Shown here: one piece after another, positions 1 to 11,177 of the stretch
Position numbering within the stretch: position 1 is the stretch's first letter
Layout of the letters: the number at the start of each line of letters is the position of its first letter
Origin: Eublepharis macularius
Lineage: Eukaryota > Chordata > Lepidosauria > Squamata > Eublepharidae
Assembly (NCBI RefSeq): GCF_028583425.1
Contig: NC_072793.1
Coordinates: 99,495,689-99,559,688, forward strand
DNA length: 64,000 nucleotides
Reading direction: 5' to 3'
The notes under the pieces: model-generated
The model's input: only the letters and a program-made list of their open reading frames with translations
Databases searched by the model: none
Told to the model about the DNA's origin: nothing
Made by a program: the position numbers and the translations under genes

Positions 1-1560
1 TGAGGATCCGTGGCTTTTTAGCATGTTTTTTTCTTCATGGTGGTGCCACGAAGAGGTGGATGGCTGAATTTTTGGGTCTCATTTGTGCCAATGGACCTGA
101 TCTAGTATTGTATGGTGGATTTTGCATGGCCCCATTGAAAAATAAAGAGGATCCATGAGGATCCGTGCTTTTGAAACATGTTTTTGCCCTGTGGTGGTGC
201 CACAAAGTGGTGGACGGATAGTTTTTCTGAGCCCATTTGTGTCATTAGACATGATCTAGTATTGTATGGTGGATTTTGCATGGCCCCATTGAAAAATCAA
301 GAGGATCCATGAGGATCCGTGCTTTTGAAACATGTTTTGCCCCATGGCGGTGCCACGAAGGGGTGGACAGCTTAATCTTTGGGTCCCATTTTTGGCAACG
401 GACATGATCAGGTATTCTATGGTGGATATTGGATGACCCCACGTAAAAATCAAGACGATCCGAGAGGATCCGTGCTTTTGAACCAAGTTTTTGCCCCGTG
501 ACGGTGCCACGCAGGGGTGGACGGCTGTTTTTTTGGGTCCTTTTTGTGGCAATGGACATGATTGAGTATTGCATGGTGGATTTTGGGTGACCCCATGTAA
601 AAATCAAGAGGATCCATGAGGATCCGTGGCTTTTTAGCATGTTTTTTCTTCATAGCGGTGCCACGAAGAGGTGGATGGCTGAATTTTTGGGTCTCATTTG
701 TGCCAATGGACCTGATCTAGTATGGTATGGTGGATTTTGCATGGCCCCATTTAAAAATCAAGACGATCTGTGAGGATCCATGCTTTTGAACCATGTTTTT
801 GCCCCGTGGCAGTGCCACGCAGAGGTGAATGGCTGTTTTTTTGGGTCCCATTTGAGGCAATGGACATGATCAAGTATTCTATGGTGGATTTTGGATGACC
901 CCACGTAAAAATCAAGAAGATCCGTGAAGATCCGTGCTTTTGAACCATGTTTTTGCCCCATGGCAGTGCCACGAAGCAGTAGATGGCTGAATTTTTGGTC
1001 CCATTTGTGGCAATTGACATGATCTAGTATTGTATGGTGTTTTTTGGGTGACCCCATGTAAAAATCAAGAGGATCCAAGAGGATCCGTGGCTTTTTAGCA
1101 TGTGTTTTTTCTTCATGGCGGTGCCACGAGGAGGTGGATGGCTGAGTTTTGGGTTCTCATTTGTGCCAATGGACCTGATCTAGTATTGTATGGTGGATTT
1201 TGCATGGCCCCATTTAAAAATCAAGAGGATCCGTGAGGATTCATGCTTTTTTAGCTTTTGTTCCGTGGCAGCACCACGAATTCGTGAATGCATGATTGTT
1301 TTGTTGCTCTCTGTAGCCTGGGACATGATCTAAAATATGACAGCCTTTTTGTTTTGTTTCAATGTAAAAATCATATGAATTCATGAGGATCCGTGTCTCA
1401 GATTCACGTTTTTTTACAGTGGCAGGGCCAAATATTTTTGGATCTGTGTTTTTTATATTTCAATCTGTGGACCTGGCTGTGATATGTGATTTGATGTTTC
1501 ATTTGTGTTTTTCCTATTTAAAAAACCATAGGATCCGCGAGGATCCGTGTGGATCCTGGT
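1..1560. repeat. 154-bp tandem satellite, about 10 units
   Basis: Units begin at about 147, 301, 454, 608, 762, 916, 1069, 1225, 1375 and 1530, a period of 153-156 bp. Each unit opens with one or two GGATCC motifs and carries GGTGCCACGAAG and TGGTGGATTTTG blocks. The array runs off the left edge of the window. The last two or three units, to the right, are much more diverged. Units differ in type: one variant reads GGCTTTTTAGCATG after the opening motif, the other GCTTTTGAACCATG. Short open frames here are by-products of the repeat. I do not recognise a named family. Confidence 0.93.
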
Positions 1561-1779
1561 TTTACTTTCTTCCCAAAATCAGGAAACAAAGCAGCTATTT
1601 TTTCCTTCACTAGTGCATTCCTCCATGACATGTCAGGGGCACACGCAAACAAAGGAAAGCTGTTTTGTTCTTTACTTCGTTTCTAGAGTGTACCTTCGCC
1701 TGCCTTCCGTGCTCTGAGGCTTGTCACAATACTTTGGTCCCGTTTTGCGCATTTACACCCTACGCCCGAAGTTAAAAAG

Positions 1780-2400
1780 CTGGGGCCCTTGGCACGAAAA
1801 TGGCGGGGTTCTTGGCACTTTTGTTTTTTTGAAAAAGAGCTTTCCTCTTCGCTAGTCCGTCCTTTTAGCTTGCAGACCAGTTACATTAGGAGAAAGGGCC
1901 TGGCACTGCCGCCGCTTCTCGGCTACCTAGCTGGACACTTAGGCGCCACCAGCCTTGTGAATGGCTGCCAAGGCGACGCTGCCAAGGTTTCCCTTCGTTA
2001 CTTGCAACAGCCGCCTCAATAGCTGGGAGAAGAAGCGTTTGTTGTCGGGGTTCTGTCTCGCCCAGCCCCACCTCCTGGAGAAGCTCTCAGCCTCCCTGCT
2101 TTGCCCTGCTCGCTTCCAGCCAGGTGTCCCTCAGCACGCCCGCCCCCCCCCCCGCGCCGCCCGCACACTCGCCCCACCCGCGCGGCGGGTGACTGTACTG
2201 GGACCGGGTTGGGCCGGGGCGGGGAATTACATGCGCGGCTGCCTGAACCTGCCCTCTTCGGCTGGGGCAGAGCCTTGGCTGGGCCCGTACTTTGCAATTC
2301 ATCTATGGCTGTCCCCCCCCTTTTGCTACTCATTTGAAGGAACAGTAAAGCGACCCCCTGCGAGGAGCATGCGCCCAGCGCAGGTAACATTTCCCCCTCC
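1780..2400 (+). promoter_or_regulatory. CpG-rich promoter block with possible non-coding first exon
   Basis: The block is GC-rich with many CpG dinucleotides (GCCGCCGCTTCTCGG, CGCGCCGCCCGC, CCGCGCGGCGGGTG, GGGCCGGGGCGGGG), unlike the AT-rich DNA around it. It lies about 2 kb upstream of the MAPKAP kinase coding exon. A good splice donor, CAG|GTAACA, falls at 2384, so a 5' untranslated exon could end at 2383. No TATA box is evident, which is usual for CpG-island promoters. Long open frames here have no protein similarity I recognise and are expected in GC-rich DNA. The promoter role is inferred from composition and position. Confidence 0.6.
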
Positions 2401-3043
2401 CCTGCGGAAGCTTCACCTGCTGGTTTCCCACGCTTTAACCCGCCTCCGGTTTCTCAGCTCTGGCACACCTGCAGTCAGAGCCCCTTGGGTCCCAGCTGCG
2501 ATTTTTGGCGCGCTCTTTGTTCTGAGACTGGAGGGGGGTGGTCTAATTTTCTGCCAGTCTTTTTCTGCGCACAAGTGGTTGTTTAGGAGCTGGCTTAGGA
2601 AGTCTGTCTTACCATATATCGCTTCATTTGGCTGCGTTAGAGTTAGCCCACCTGGGCTGAGGATTCTGAACTTGAAGGGATACTCATTTTTAAGTTTAGC
2701 AGGGAAAACGTTACCAGGTGTAGTTTTTGTCTCGTCGGTATAACTCTGAGAGGGGTAAAACAGCATCTGGGGTGAATGAGAGGTCTTTAGGGTCTAAACA
2801 TGGCTACTGTACCTGGGCTTGGAACAAATTTGTTTTCAAGCCACTTGTTTTCCAGGAAAGACAGGTTACTGGAATCTTTTGCTCTTTTCAGGAGTACTAG
2901 TAACTCATGCAAGGCATTTTATATATAGGAGAGGCTTAAAGGGACAGAATGTAAAATCTAGTTTGTTAACTCATAAAACTTCTGTTTTAGCTTTCTCAGT
3001 CACTTTAAAGGGTGTTATAAATAATGTATAGTGTCAGTGACTA

Positions 3044-3094
3044 ATTTCTACAAACAGAGATGCTCCAGCTGGGAGCATCTCTGTTTGTAGAAAT
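3044..3094. repeat. Perfect 23-bp inverted repeat, 5-base loop
   Basis: The arms 3044-3066 and 3072-3094 are exact reverse complements, beginning ATTTCTACAAACAGAG, around the loop AGCTG. It lies in the inferred 5' intron of the kinase gene, next to a CA microsatellite. No transposon ends are recognised. Confidence 0.9.
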
Positions 3095-3104
3095 GTCTTG
3101 AAAA

Positions 3105-3122
3105 ACACACACACACACGTCT

Positions 3123-3155
<33 letters not shown>
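3105..3155. repeat. (CA)n microsatellite, two tracts
   Basis: Two CA runs, 3105-3118 and 3129-3155, each follow a GTCTTGAAAA motif. The motif plus the run therefore looks duplicated. Confidence 0.95.
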
Positions 3156-3344
3156 CCATGTTCACTGAGAAGGGTCAGTTTGTGGTTAGTTACTGTTCAG
3201 AGAAGAATACCCTGCACATGTTTTTATTTGAGATGTCTCAGTATTAAATCCTACAAGAGTTTTAAAAAGTGATGTTTTCTAAGCAAAACCACCTGACATC
3301 AAGTGAATACAAAAAAAAATTATGTTTTTATTTTAGTTGTACCT

Positions 3345-3500
3345 CATTTTTCTCTGTAACGGGGACCCAAAATTGCTTACAACATCCCCCCCCCCATCTC
3401 CATTTTATTCTCACAACCTTGTTAGGGTAAATTAGGGCGATAGTGTATACTGGTCTAAGGTCACCCAGCGAGCTTCCTTGGCATAGTGGGAATTGGTGCT
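3345..3500 (+). repeat. SINE fragment, MIR-like/tRNA-derived
   Basis: It contains the pattern CCATTTTATTCTCACAACC, then AAGGTCACCCAGCGAGCTTCC and a TGGGAATT stretch. This is the body of a SINE type very common in squamates and resembling MIR. It is diverged and partial, and the exact family is not assigned. Confidence 0.6.
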
Positions 3501-4207
3501 GCTATTTCTGTGCTTCCCATGCAGATCATTGCTAGGAACTGACTTAGTCTCCAAGCCCATTTTAAACCTTACTGGGTGCAATGATTCAGCATACATGAAA
3601 CATATTAATATCTTCAGTCTGGAGGACCCATTACTTTGGGTTCTTGCCCTGAATCCTGTCATCATGGAGATGATTCACCAGTACTAAGTGACTGCAAAAC
3701 TCATTCAAATTCCCCCAAACAAATGCTCAGATAGTCTTTTTAAACCAGTTTTAAAACTGTAACATTAATTTTTGTTTCTTCTAAATATTATTTAAAACAT
3801 AAGTTTAGGTTAAAGTAGAATTGCCTTTTATTGTGGAAGTGCCTGTGCCTTTTGACAGTTGCAAGATAGAAATGCTTACCTGACAAGGATGGGAAATACT
3901 GTACCTGTGGAATTTTTGCTTGTTGGGCAACACTTAAAAATTTAATGCATCCAATGGTAAATTCTAGTTCAGAAAATATCATGCTGAAATCAGTTTTGTT
4001 AGTTTTTAAGGAACTGTTGGACTTACGTTTTATTTTGTTAAAAGTACAGGCACCCAGCCAGAAAAAAAGTTGGCGTCAGACCTTAAGTTTGCCTTTTATT
4101 TGAATGAATTTTCTAAGCATTTGGATGTCCCGCAGCATAGGAGAATATCAGTAATAGCTCTTCAATCCATGTCTTTGTAATTAAATAATACTTGTTTTTT
4201 TTATTAG

Positions 4208-4972
<765 letters not shown>

Positions 4973-5245
4973 GCCGGCGGAGATCACTCCGAAGTCAACA
5001 GATTCTCTCACAGTCCTCTACCACCTCTGGTATGCTGGACTGTTTCCCCATCCGGAGCTTTTACCCTACCACCCTCGCTGCTTAAAACTCTGAATTAACC
5101 AAGCCTCTGGAAGGGGAAACACCAGAGGTGGTGGAGGACCGTGAGAGAATCCGTCCCCTCCAGAGTGATCGCTGCCGGCTCTGGTGTCTCCCCTTCTGGA
5201 GCCTTCGCCCTGCTGAAGCTCGATTAATTCAGAGTTTAAGCAGTT
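4973..5245. repeat. Nested inverted-repeat element
   Basis: Arm A (about 4973-5030, CCGGCGGAGATCACTCC to ACCACCTCTGG) is inverted at about 5122-5177. A second arm (about 5078-5127, GCTTAAAACTCTGAATTAA) is inverted at about 5178-5245, where TTAATTCAGAGTTTAAGC is seen. The two palindromes overlap in an A-C-A'-C' order. Identity is roughly 80-90 percent by eye. No coding frame is credible. It may be a MITE-like or rearranged foldback element. Confidence 0.75.
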
Positions 5246-6000
5246 CAAGAGGTCTGAGCTGGAAGCTGACAAGGTACCTCTTCATAATCGCTTTAACGTG
5301 GATTAACAGCAAGGCTAATATTGTGCAAGCTAATGGATCTCTGCCCAACCTTACCTGGTAAAACTGAGTTAATAGATATTTTATTGGTGCATTATAGCAA
5401 GTGCTGCCGATATTTTTTTCTAACATTATTAACTTTGTGGTACTTAACATTTAACTAATTTCCTCTGGAGAGGGCATAAATTTGTGGAGCCTGTGGATTA
5501 TTAATCCATCCCAAGAAACTGGAAATTGATTGCCATGTTTTAAAGCATCTTTTTTCTTGACAGTAAGTAATGAAAGACTGGCAAAGGGTGTTTTTTTAAA
5601 AAAAACTTTTGAAAGCATTTTTAGTGTATGGTATTTAGGACAATTATGATCACCTTAATTATAGAGAAAGCAAACATCCTTTTATATGATACATTAATAC
5701 TAGTGAATAAACATGGATGGTGAAACAAACATGACTGACTGGCTAGGCCAACCAACCGTTCTTGTGAGAGCCATAAGAGGGTGTTGATTGAACACTACAG
5801 CATAATCTAGCTTGATAGCACCATATGGATATATGCACATACCACAAAGGTATGTAGCACTAGTGTAATACTTTGGTTTGCCTAGACTGGTAGTGAGGAG
5901 GCAGGGGAAAGATTCACAATTGATGGACAAACCATACCTGCTATGCTCACTAATGGCACGTTGTCAGTCAGGAGGGAGGTTGTTAATGGGGTGACACAAG
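5246..6000 (+). other. Intronic sequence, nothing recognised
   Basis: AT-rich sequence with no open frame resembling a protein and no repeat I can name. Confidence 0.4.
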
Positions 6001-6321
6001 GCTTTGAACCAAGCCTAGCATGCTTCAAAAAATTTACCAGAGAAACTGGATGAAGGGGGAATCCTTAGATTGCAGATGAAACAACTAGAAAAGATAGGTA
6101 ACATTTAGAAGACAGAAATAAAATGAAAACTGACTTTGATAGGTTGGAAAGCTGGCTTGAAATTAATGAAACTGAGCAGACAAATATTTAAACTTCTGCA
6201 TTTAATCAAACATATAGGATGGGGGATACTTGGGTTATCAGACGCATGTGCAAAAAGGACTTGGGAATTGCAATTGATTACAAATTGAACATATCAGCAG
6301 TTTGCAGCTACAAAAACAGAC
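6001..6321 (+). mobile_element. CR1 LINE relic, left half
   Basis: Translated with stops, it gives FDRLESWLEINETEQ and then CKKDLGIAIDYKLNIS. This matches the thumb/C-terminal part of CR1 ORF2 (family pattern EKDLGVLVDHKLNMS). The relic is cut by a solo LTR at 6322 and resumes at 7246. Confidence 0.8.
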
Positions 6322-7245
6322 TGTCCGGTTCTGCCATGGGCACCACAATGCTGGGTGTTGGCACACCTGACCTTGATTCTGGGAAGCTGTCAGGGACAGT
6401 GCAGGTTCTTGCTCTGTGGGGTATATCTATCACCCTCACTTCCTCTCAGTCCACTCGCAGGCCTGCTCAACCTCACAGAGTCCTGGCTGCCTCCACTTTC
6501 TCCTTGCCTTCCAAAGCCTCCACCCTCCTCTGGGCTTGTTCTTCCTCTCTCTCACACCTACTTCTTCCAGCTTCTCTCTCACATTCTCCTAAATGCCACC
6601 AAGCTCCTACACAACTTACCATGAGCTCCCTACTGAGCCTGCCTTTATAGAGCTTCTCCCAACTTCCCCCTCCCTTCCTCCCAGGCTCTGCTCTATCCCT
6701 GATGCTCTCCAGCTGGGTATGCCCTCAGGTGTTTCCTTATCCCAATCTCTCCCTGCTCTCCTTTCTTGCAGGGTGGGGCTAGATGTAACCCATCTGGTGG
6801 CACCCTCAGGTGTTCCTCCTCCCCTTATTCCCTGCTCTCTTATCCTTTCCTGCAGGATGGGGCTGGCAGGGCCTTTCCAGGTGATGTGGCTTGGCTGCTT
6901 CTGCTGCTGTTCACAAAGTGCTGCCCTGACCTCCTGGGTTCTGGCTAGTTCCCCCGGGTGGAGGTTGCTGCTGGTTCCCCCTAGGGCTTGGGCAGGGGCT
7001 TCTAGTCCATCTGTCCTGGTCTCAGCACCCTAGATAGGCATGTGTGTTTCTTGCCCTTTGGGGCTTGGTTGGGCAGCATGTTCCTGGCAGGCCTCCCTGG
7101 CTGGCTCCTTTCCCCCCTCACTCTCTGCTCGCTGGAGCTGAGTCACCTCCCCTGGGCTCTCTGTGCCTGCAGCTGGGGTGCCATTGGTCTTCAGGTAAGG
7201 TGTCTGGGGCAAGTCTGGGGCACTTGGGGTGCTTGTCCCTGGACA
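6322..7245. mobile_element. Solo LTR inserted in the CR1 relic
   Basis: The 924-bp block begins TGTCCGG and ends CTGGACA, giving short inverted ends TGTCC/GGACA and the TG...CA signature. It is flanked by CAGAC (6317-6321) and CAGCC (7246-7250), a 5-bp duplication with one mismatch. The CR1 reading resumes immediately on the right. The interior is C/T-rich, with a TTTATAGA box at about 6645. No gag, pol or env remnants are present, so this is an LTR left by recombination. The family is not recognised. Confidence 0.75.
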
Positions 7246-7560
7246 CAGCCTAATGGGACTTTAAGTTGCATTAATAGAATTCATAACCTCCAAGTCACAA
7301 GCAGTAATAATTCTGTTGTGTTCCAGACCTCATCTGGAGTACTATGCTCAGGCAATTTGGAACAGGTTCAGAGAGTAGAAAGAAAGGTGGTCAGGGATCT
7401 GGAAAATAAATGCTATAAGAAAAGGTTGAGGGAACTAGTTATGTTTAGCATGGGGAAGAGAAGAATGAATGGGGACACAATAACAATTTTTAATACATTT
7501 GTGCCACTTTAGAGGGCAAGACCTAGGTTTAATGGACTAAAGTTATAGAAGAGTAGGCCT
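7246..7560 (+). mobile_element. CR1 LINE relic, right half
   Basis: The + frame reads TSSGVLCSGNLEQVQRV, then RKVVRDLENKCYKKRL, RELVMFSMGKRRMNGD and TITIFN. This corresponds to the CR1 ORF2 C-terminus (pattern LERVQRRATKMVKGLE, RLRELGLFSLEKRRLRGD). It continues the relic at 6001-6321 after the LTR. Several stops and substitutions make it a fossil. Confidence 0.85.
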
Positions 7561-8125
7561 TCAAGAACACTTCTAATTAGATTGCAAAGATGAGTATCTC
7601 TGTGCACCTCCATGATTTGTTTTGTTTTGCCACATTTGCCAAAACAGAGGAGGATCTTTGGAGAACAAGAAACTATTTCAGCCTAGTGATTCATTTGAGG
7701 TAGTGGATCTCTCTTCCGGTGTGTCTACACTGATTTGAACTAGCTGGCTAAAATATTGGCACTGGCTCTGTTTCTTGTATTCCCTATTATGTAACTTCAA
7801 TTAATAAAGGGTGGTTCAATCCTTGTCAATTTTTGTCTTCAAATATTTTTTCAGTTGAAATTGACATATAATGCCATGTATGGATGAATTATTTGAAACT
7901 AATTTAAACCTGTAGGGGCAAAATTCTAACAAATATACTCGCATCCCTGGGCATATCTGGGTGTTCTGGAAACACAGGTTTGTTTCTTTTGGTCCTCCCG
8001 CCCCACCCTGCCCCAATATTTCTCATACTAGATCTAGTATCTAGAATCTCGTATATTTCAAGTTTGTTTTGAATGTAGCACTTTGTAAATATAACCCATT
8101 TTGCATTCATGTTACCCTCCCCTTC

Positions 8126-8290
8126 AAGACTAACAAAATTTGTGGTAGGATATGAGCATCTTCAAATACTTGAAGAAGTGAGCTGTGATTCACAAAAGCT
8201 CATCCCCTACCACAAATGTTGTTAGTCTTATAGGTACTACTGGACTCTTGCTCTTTTCTGCTGCTACAGACAAACTAACACGGCTACCCA
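8126..8290 (+). mobile_element. Penelope-like palindromic repeat with hammerhead-like core
   Basis: AAGACTAACAAAATTTGTGG (from 8126) is mirrored by CCACAAATGTTGTTAGTCTT (to 8229). Between the arms is a hammerhead-like core: TTGAAGA (8170-8176), stem GTGAG/TTCAC (8178-8182/8189-8193), then AAAAGC. The 3' part ends with a GACAAACTAACACGGCTACC block, which is common in sauropsid genomes. Hammerhead motifs are known from Penelope-like retroelements, and that assignment here is inference. No coding part is present. Confidence 0.65.
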
Positions 8291-8369
8291 TCTTGATCTC
8301 TCCCTTTAAAGGATCAGATCTGTAATTTGGGGATGCTCTTGCACCCGGGCCTACTGCTGGTTAAGCAGG

Positions 8370-8905
8370 TGGCAGCTGGGGCCAGGGGTGCCTTTTACCA
8401 TGGCCTATCTACACTGGCTCTCTATCTGTTTTCAGGCAGAATTCAAGGTGTTGGTACTGATATTTAAAGCCCTATATGGTTTGGGTCCAACACATTGAAA
8501 GATCGCCTACTTCCTTACCAGTCTTATCTTTGGAGGACCTGCTTCAAGTTTCCCCACCTTCTGAGATTAGGCAGGTGGCAACCTGAGGGAGGACCTTCTC
8601 AGTAGTGGCACCAAAACTCTGGAACTGTTCAGGGAGATTCAACTTTCCCATCTGTTGCCATCTTCCATCAGTGGATGAAGACTTTTTTGTTTCACTTGGC
8701 ATTCCCTCAAAGATACTTCCTCTGCAATGTTTTAATTTTTTTATATTTTGTATTTATTTTAAGCTCTGGTTTTAAAATGTTTTAAAGATGTATTTGTGTG
8801 CTGGTTTTAATGGATTTTAAGATGAGATTTTTATTTGTATGTTTTAATTTCTTAGCTTCCTTGGTGGCCTTCTGTGGGCAGAAAATGTAATAAATAAATA
8901 ATAAA
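8370..8905 (+). mobile_element. L2-group LINE, 3' fragment
   Basis: Broken frames give FKVLVLIFKALYGLGPT-like and WNCSGR-like remnants of an L2 C-terminus. They are followed by a 3' untranslated region ending in an AATAAATAAATAATAAATAA tail. The 5' part is missing. It belongs to the same broad group as the copies at 11178 and 55965. Confidence 0.75.
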
Positions 8906-10118
8906 TAATGTTCATTAAATAGGATTATCTGGTTATGCTGCAGGCTGAACTGGTCATGTAACATTTGAGTGCTAGAGGGCATTTCTAGACAATTTACTGT
9001 AATTTTTTTTTAAAGGTAACTTGTTTCTCATTGTTCAGAAAAATACTGCTGCGGTTTGTTATACTACCAAAGTCTTGTCCCTGACTTTTTAGTTTTTTGG
9101 CAAGGATGAAATTATTTGTATTAAGAAGCACTCAGTTATGTTAGTTACCAATTGTAATTGGTACAGTTTAGAAACAGGTTTATCTTGTCACTTGCTGAAA
9201 ACTAGGCCAGAGAACTGGATCTTCCAAGTAATCCTTGAGTTTTTTTTTTAATGGAGGCTACATTGCATTTGATTGATGATGTGCTTCCTGGTAATTGAAA
9301 TACATGATTTAACGTGCATATACATGTTTTAATGTCAATTTAACTTGAACTATGTTGGGAGTATTAGTCCTATTGCTAATCACATTCATCTAAAATATTT
9401 TAAACACTGGTGACTGAGATTTAAAAGCAATGAAAGAATGTGGTTTAATGTGTTTTGAAACAGTGTTTGCAAGCCATTAGGTAGGAGATAAAATAGAGAA
9501 TTTTAAAATTGTATTTTGAAAAGAACATTTTATTGTTTTTTGCAGCATTATTTCAGAACATCATATTGATCATTTTATAAAGGTTAAAAAATGAACCTGA
9601 ATCTTTAAAGGCAACTGGTTACATTGGGAGGTGAGGACAACAGTTCTGTCTTGCAACTATTTCTCAATTTTTGTATTCTCTTCCTACCAGAATACATGAA
9701 CAATTGACTGCTTCTAGTTTCACAAGTGAGTAAGGCAGCAGTGTGGATTCTTTTTATGCCTTCCAGTTTTCTGATGTGCTCATACTTCAGCCCCCAACTT
9801 GGACCTTCTACCAGGCCGTGTTGAGTATGTAGCAGCAAAATAAAACAAGAATTCAGTGGCATTAGAAAGACCAACAAACTTAATTCCAGCATTAGTGTTT
9901 GTGAGTCAGAGCTTACTTAATGCATATCCATTAAGTTGATGCTTTTATATTCATACCTGAAAAGGGGAGGGGGATGTTATGAAGAGAAGCCAGTTTAAAA
10001 CACATTCTAATAAAAAGAGTAATCAGTTCAGTTGTAATGATTGGAGGCCACTCTTAACTGATAATAAATAGGCAAAGTAGGTTTAACAAATGCAAGTAGA
10101 TAAAGTAGGGAGTTACAG
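8906..10118 (+). other. Intronic sequence, nothing recognised
   Basis: AT-rich with short open frames only. I see no repeat family, RNA gene or kinase exon here. Confidence 0.4.
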
Positions 10119-10313
10119 AAGGATATGCAAGATGCATATATATTCCATCGTTCTCAGAGACTCAAGGTGGATTACACTGTGTAAGTCAATATGATCAATG
10201 GCTAGGACATTCAGTAAACAGTACAATAGGCAAACAAGCATAATTCCAAATACAGAGATGAAATGTTGTAAAGTGGGCAGCAATGGAGAAGAACAAACTG
10301 TTAGTAAGGGCAT
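10119..10313 (-). mobile_element. L2-group LINE, 3' untranslated end
   Basis: On the minus strand it reads ATTGATCATATTGACTTAC, then GTGTAATCCACCTTGAGTC. These are the same terminal blocks that end the L2 copies at 40880 and 50783. No coding part remains. Confidence 0.65.
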
Positions 10314-11079
10314 ATGATTAGCAAGAATAATTCAAAATGTTTTTAATTATTCTCTGAATATTCATCAGGTAGGATTTGTAAAGGTATGATGAGGTCAACT
10401 TTATATACAACACTATGCTGTATTTACTGCATAATAAGCTTTTTAAAAAACCAGTTTGGCAATATCCATTGCTGAGAGTGCTCACAGTACGCTTCCAGCA
10501 TCACCAGAGTCTCCCCATCAAAGCTTTTCTGGTCATGGCAGATAGTTCCTCTTTGCCAGCAAACTGTCTTTCACTGTGGAAATAAACATGGAACAGTCTG
10601 GATGTGGATAGATTTCTCAATGGAAGGAATTTTTTACTGAAGTACTTGATATGAAAGGCCTTTAATGGGCAGAAACAGTCACAGAACCATATGTTATTCA
10701 GCCACTGAACATTGTAATTGGTAGGTCATTGTTTCCTATAATGTATTCCTTCTAGTATACCTACTTAAAATTTTTACTAATCTAGTCTGGGAATGTAAAA
10801 TGCAGCCTCCCCAATACACTGAAGGAACTTTATAGTGGTGACTTTAGTTATATTCCTGAAGTGTGAAGTGGTTTCATTTAGTTTACTTGGCATACAGATA
10901 GTAATTTCTTGTGTACTACTTAGAAGTGTTGTCAACTTTGTTTCCATTTAACTGAAATGCCACACACGCTGCTCCCTTAGGTATAGAAAATGCAAACTGC
11001 TTACTTGTTCATAAGCCAAGTTATCTGAGTGGCAGTGTTTCTGAACAGAAAAAAATGTATGAGTTTAAAATAACAGAGG
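10314..11079 (+). other. Intronic sequence, nothing recognised
   Basis: No gene, RNA or repeat that I can name. Confidence 0.35.
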
Positions 11080-11177
11080 ACCCCTGAACTGGATAGCCCA
11101 ATTTTATTACATCTCAGAAGCTAAGGGTCAGCCCTGATTAGTACTTAGATTGGAGACCACCAAGGAATTTTAGGGTT
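11080..11177 (+). mobile_element. 5S-rRNA-derived SINE, left half
   Basis: It carries 5S-like blocks in order: GGATAGCCCAA, ATCTCAGAAGCTAAG, GTCAGCCCTGATTAGTACTT and GGAGACCACCAAGGAA. These correspond to the internal promoter region of 5S rRNA. It is interrupted at AGGGTT by the L2 element and resumes at 13719. Confidence 0.85.

Noticed and set aside
245..1078. Overlapping minus-strand frames of 67-131 codons
   Set aside because: They are translations of the 154-bp satellite and repeat with it.
1961..2743. 260-codon open frame in the CpG-rich block
   Set aside because: GC-rich DNA often lacks stops. The frame crosses the candidate splice donor at 2384, overlaps long frames on the other strand and shows no recognised domain.
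6219..7253. Frames at 6219-7253 as a host gene
   Set aside because: They mix CR1 ends with LTR sequence.
11080..11177. Possible 5S rRNA gene
   Set aside because: It is diverged, truncated and continued by a SINE tail at 13719.
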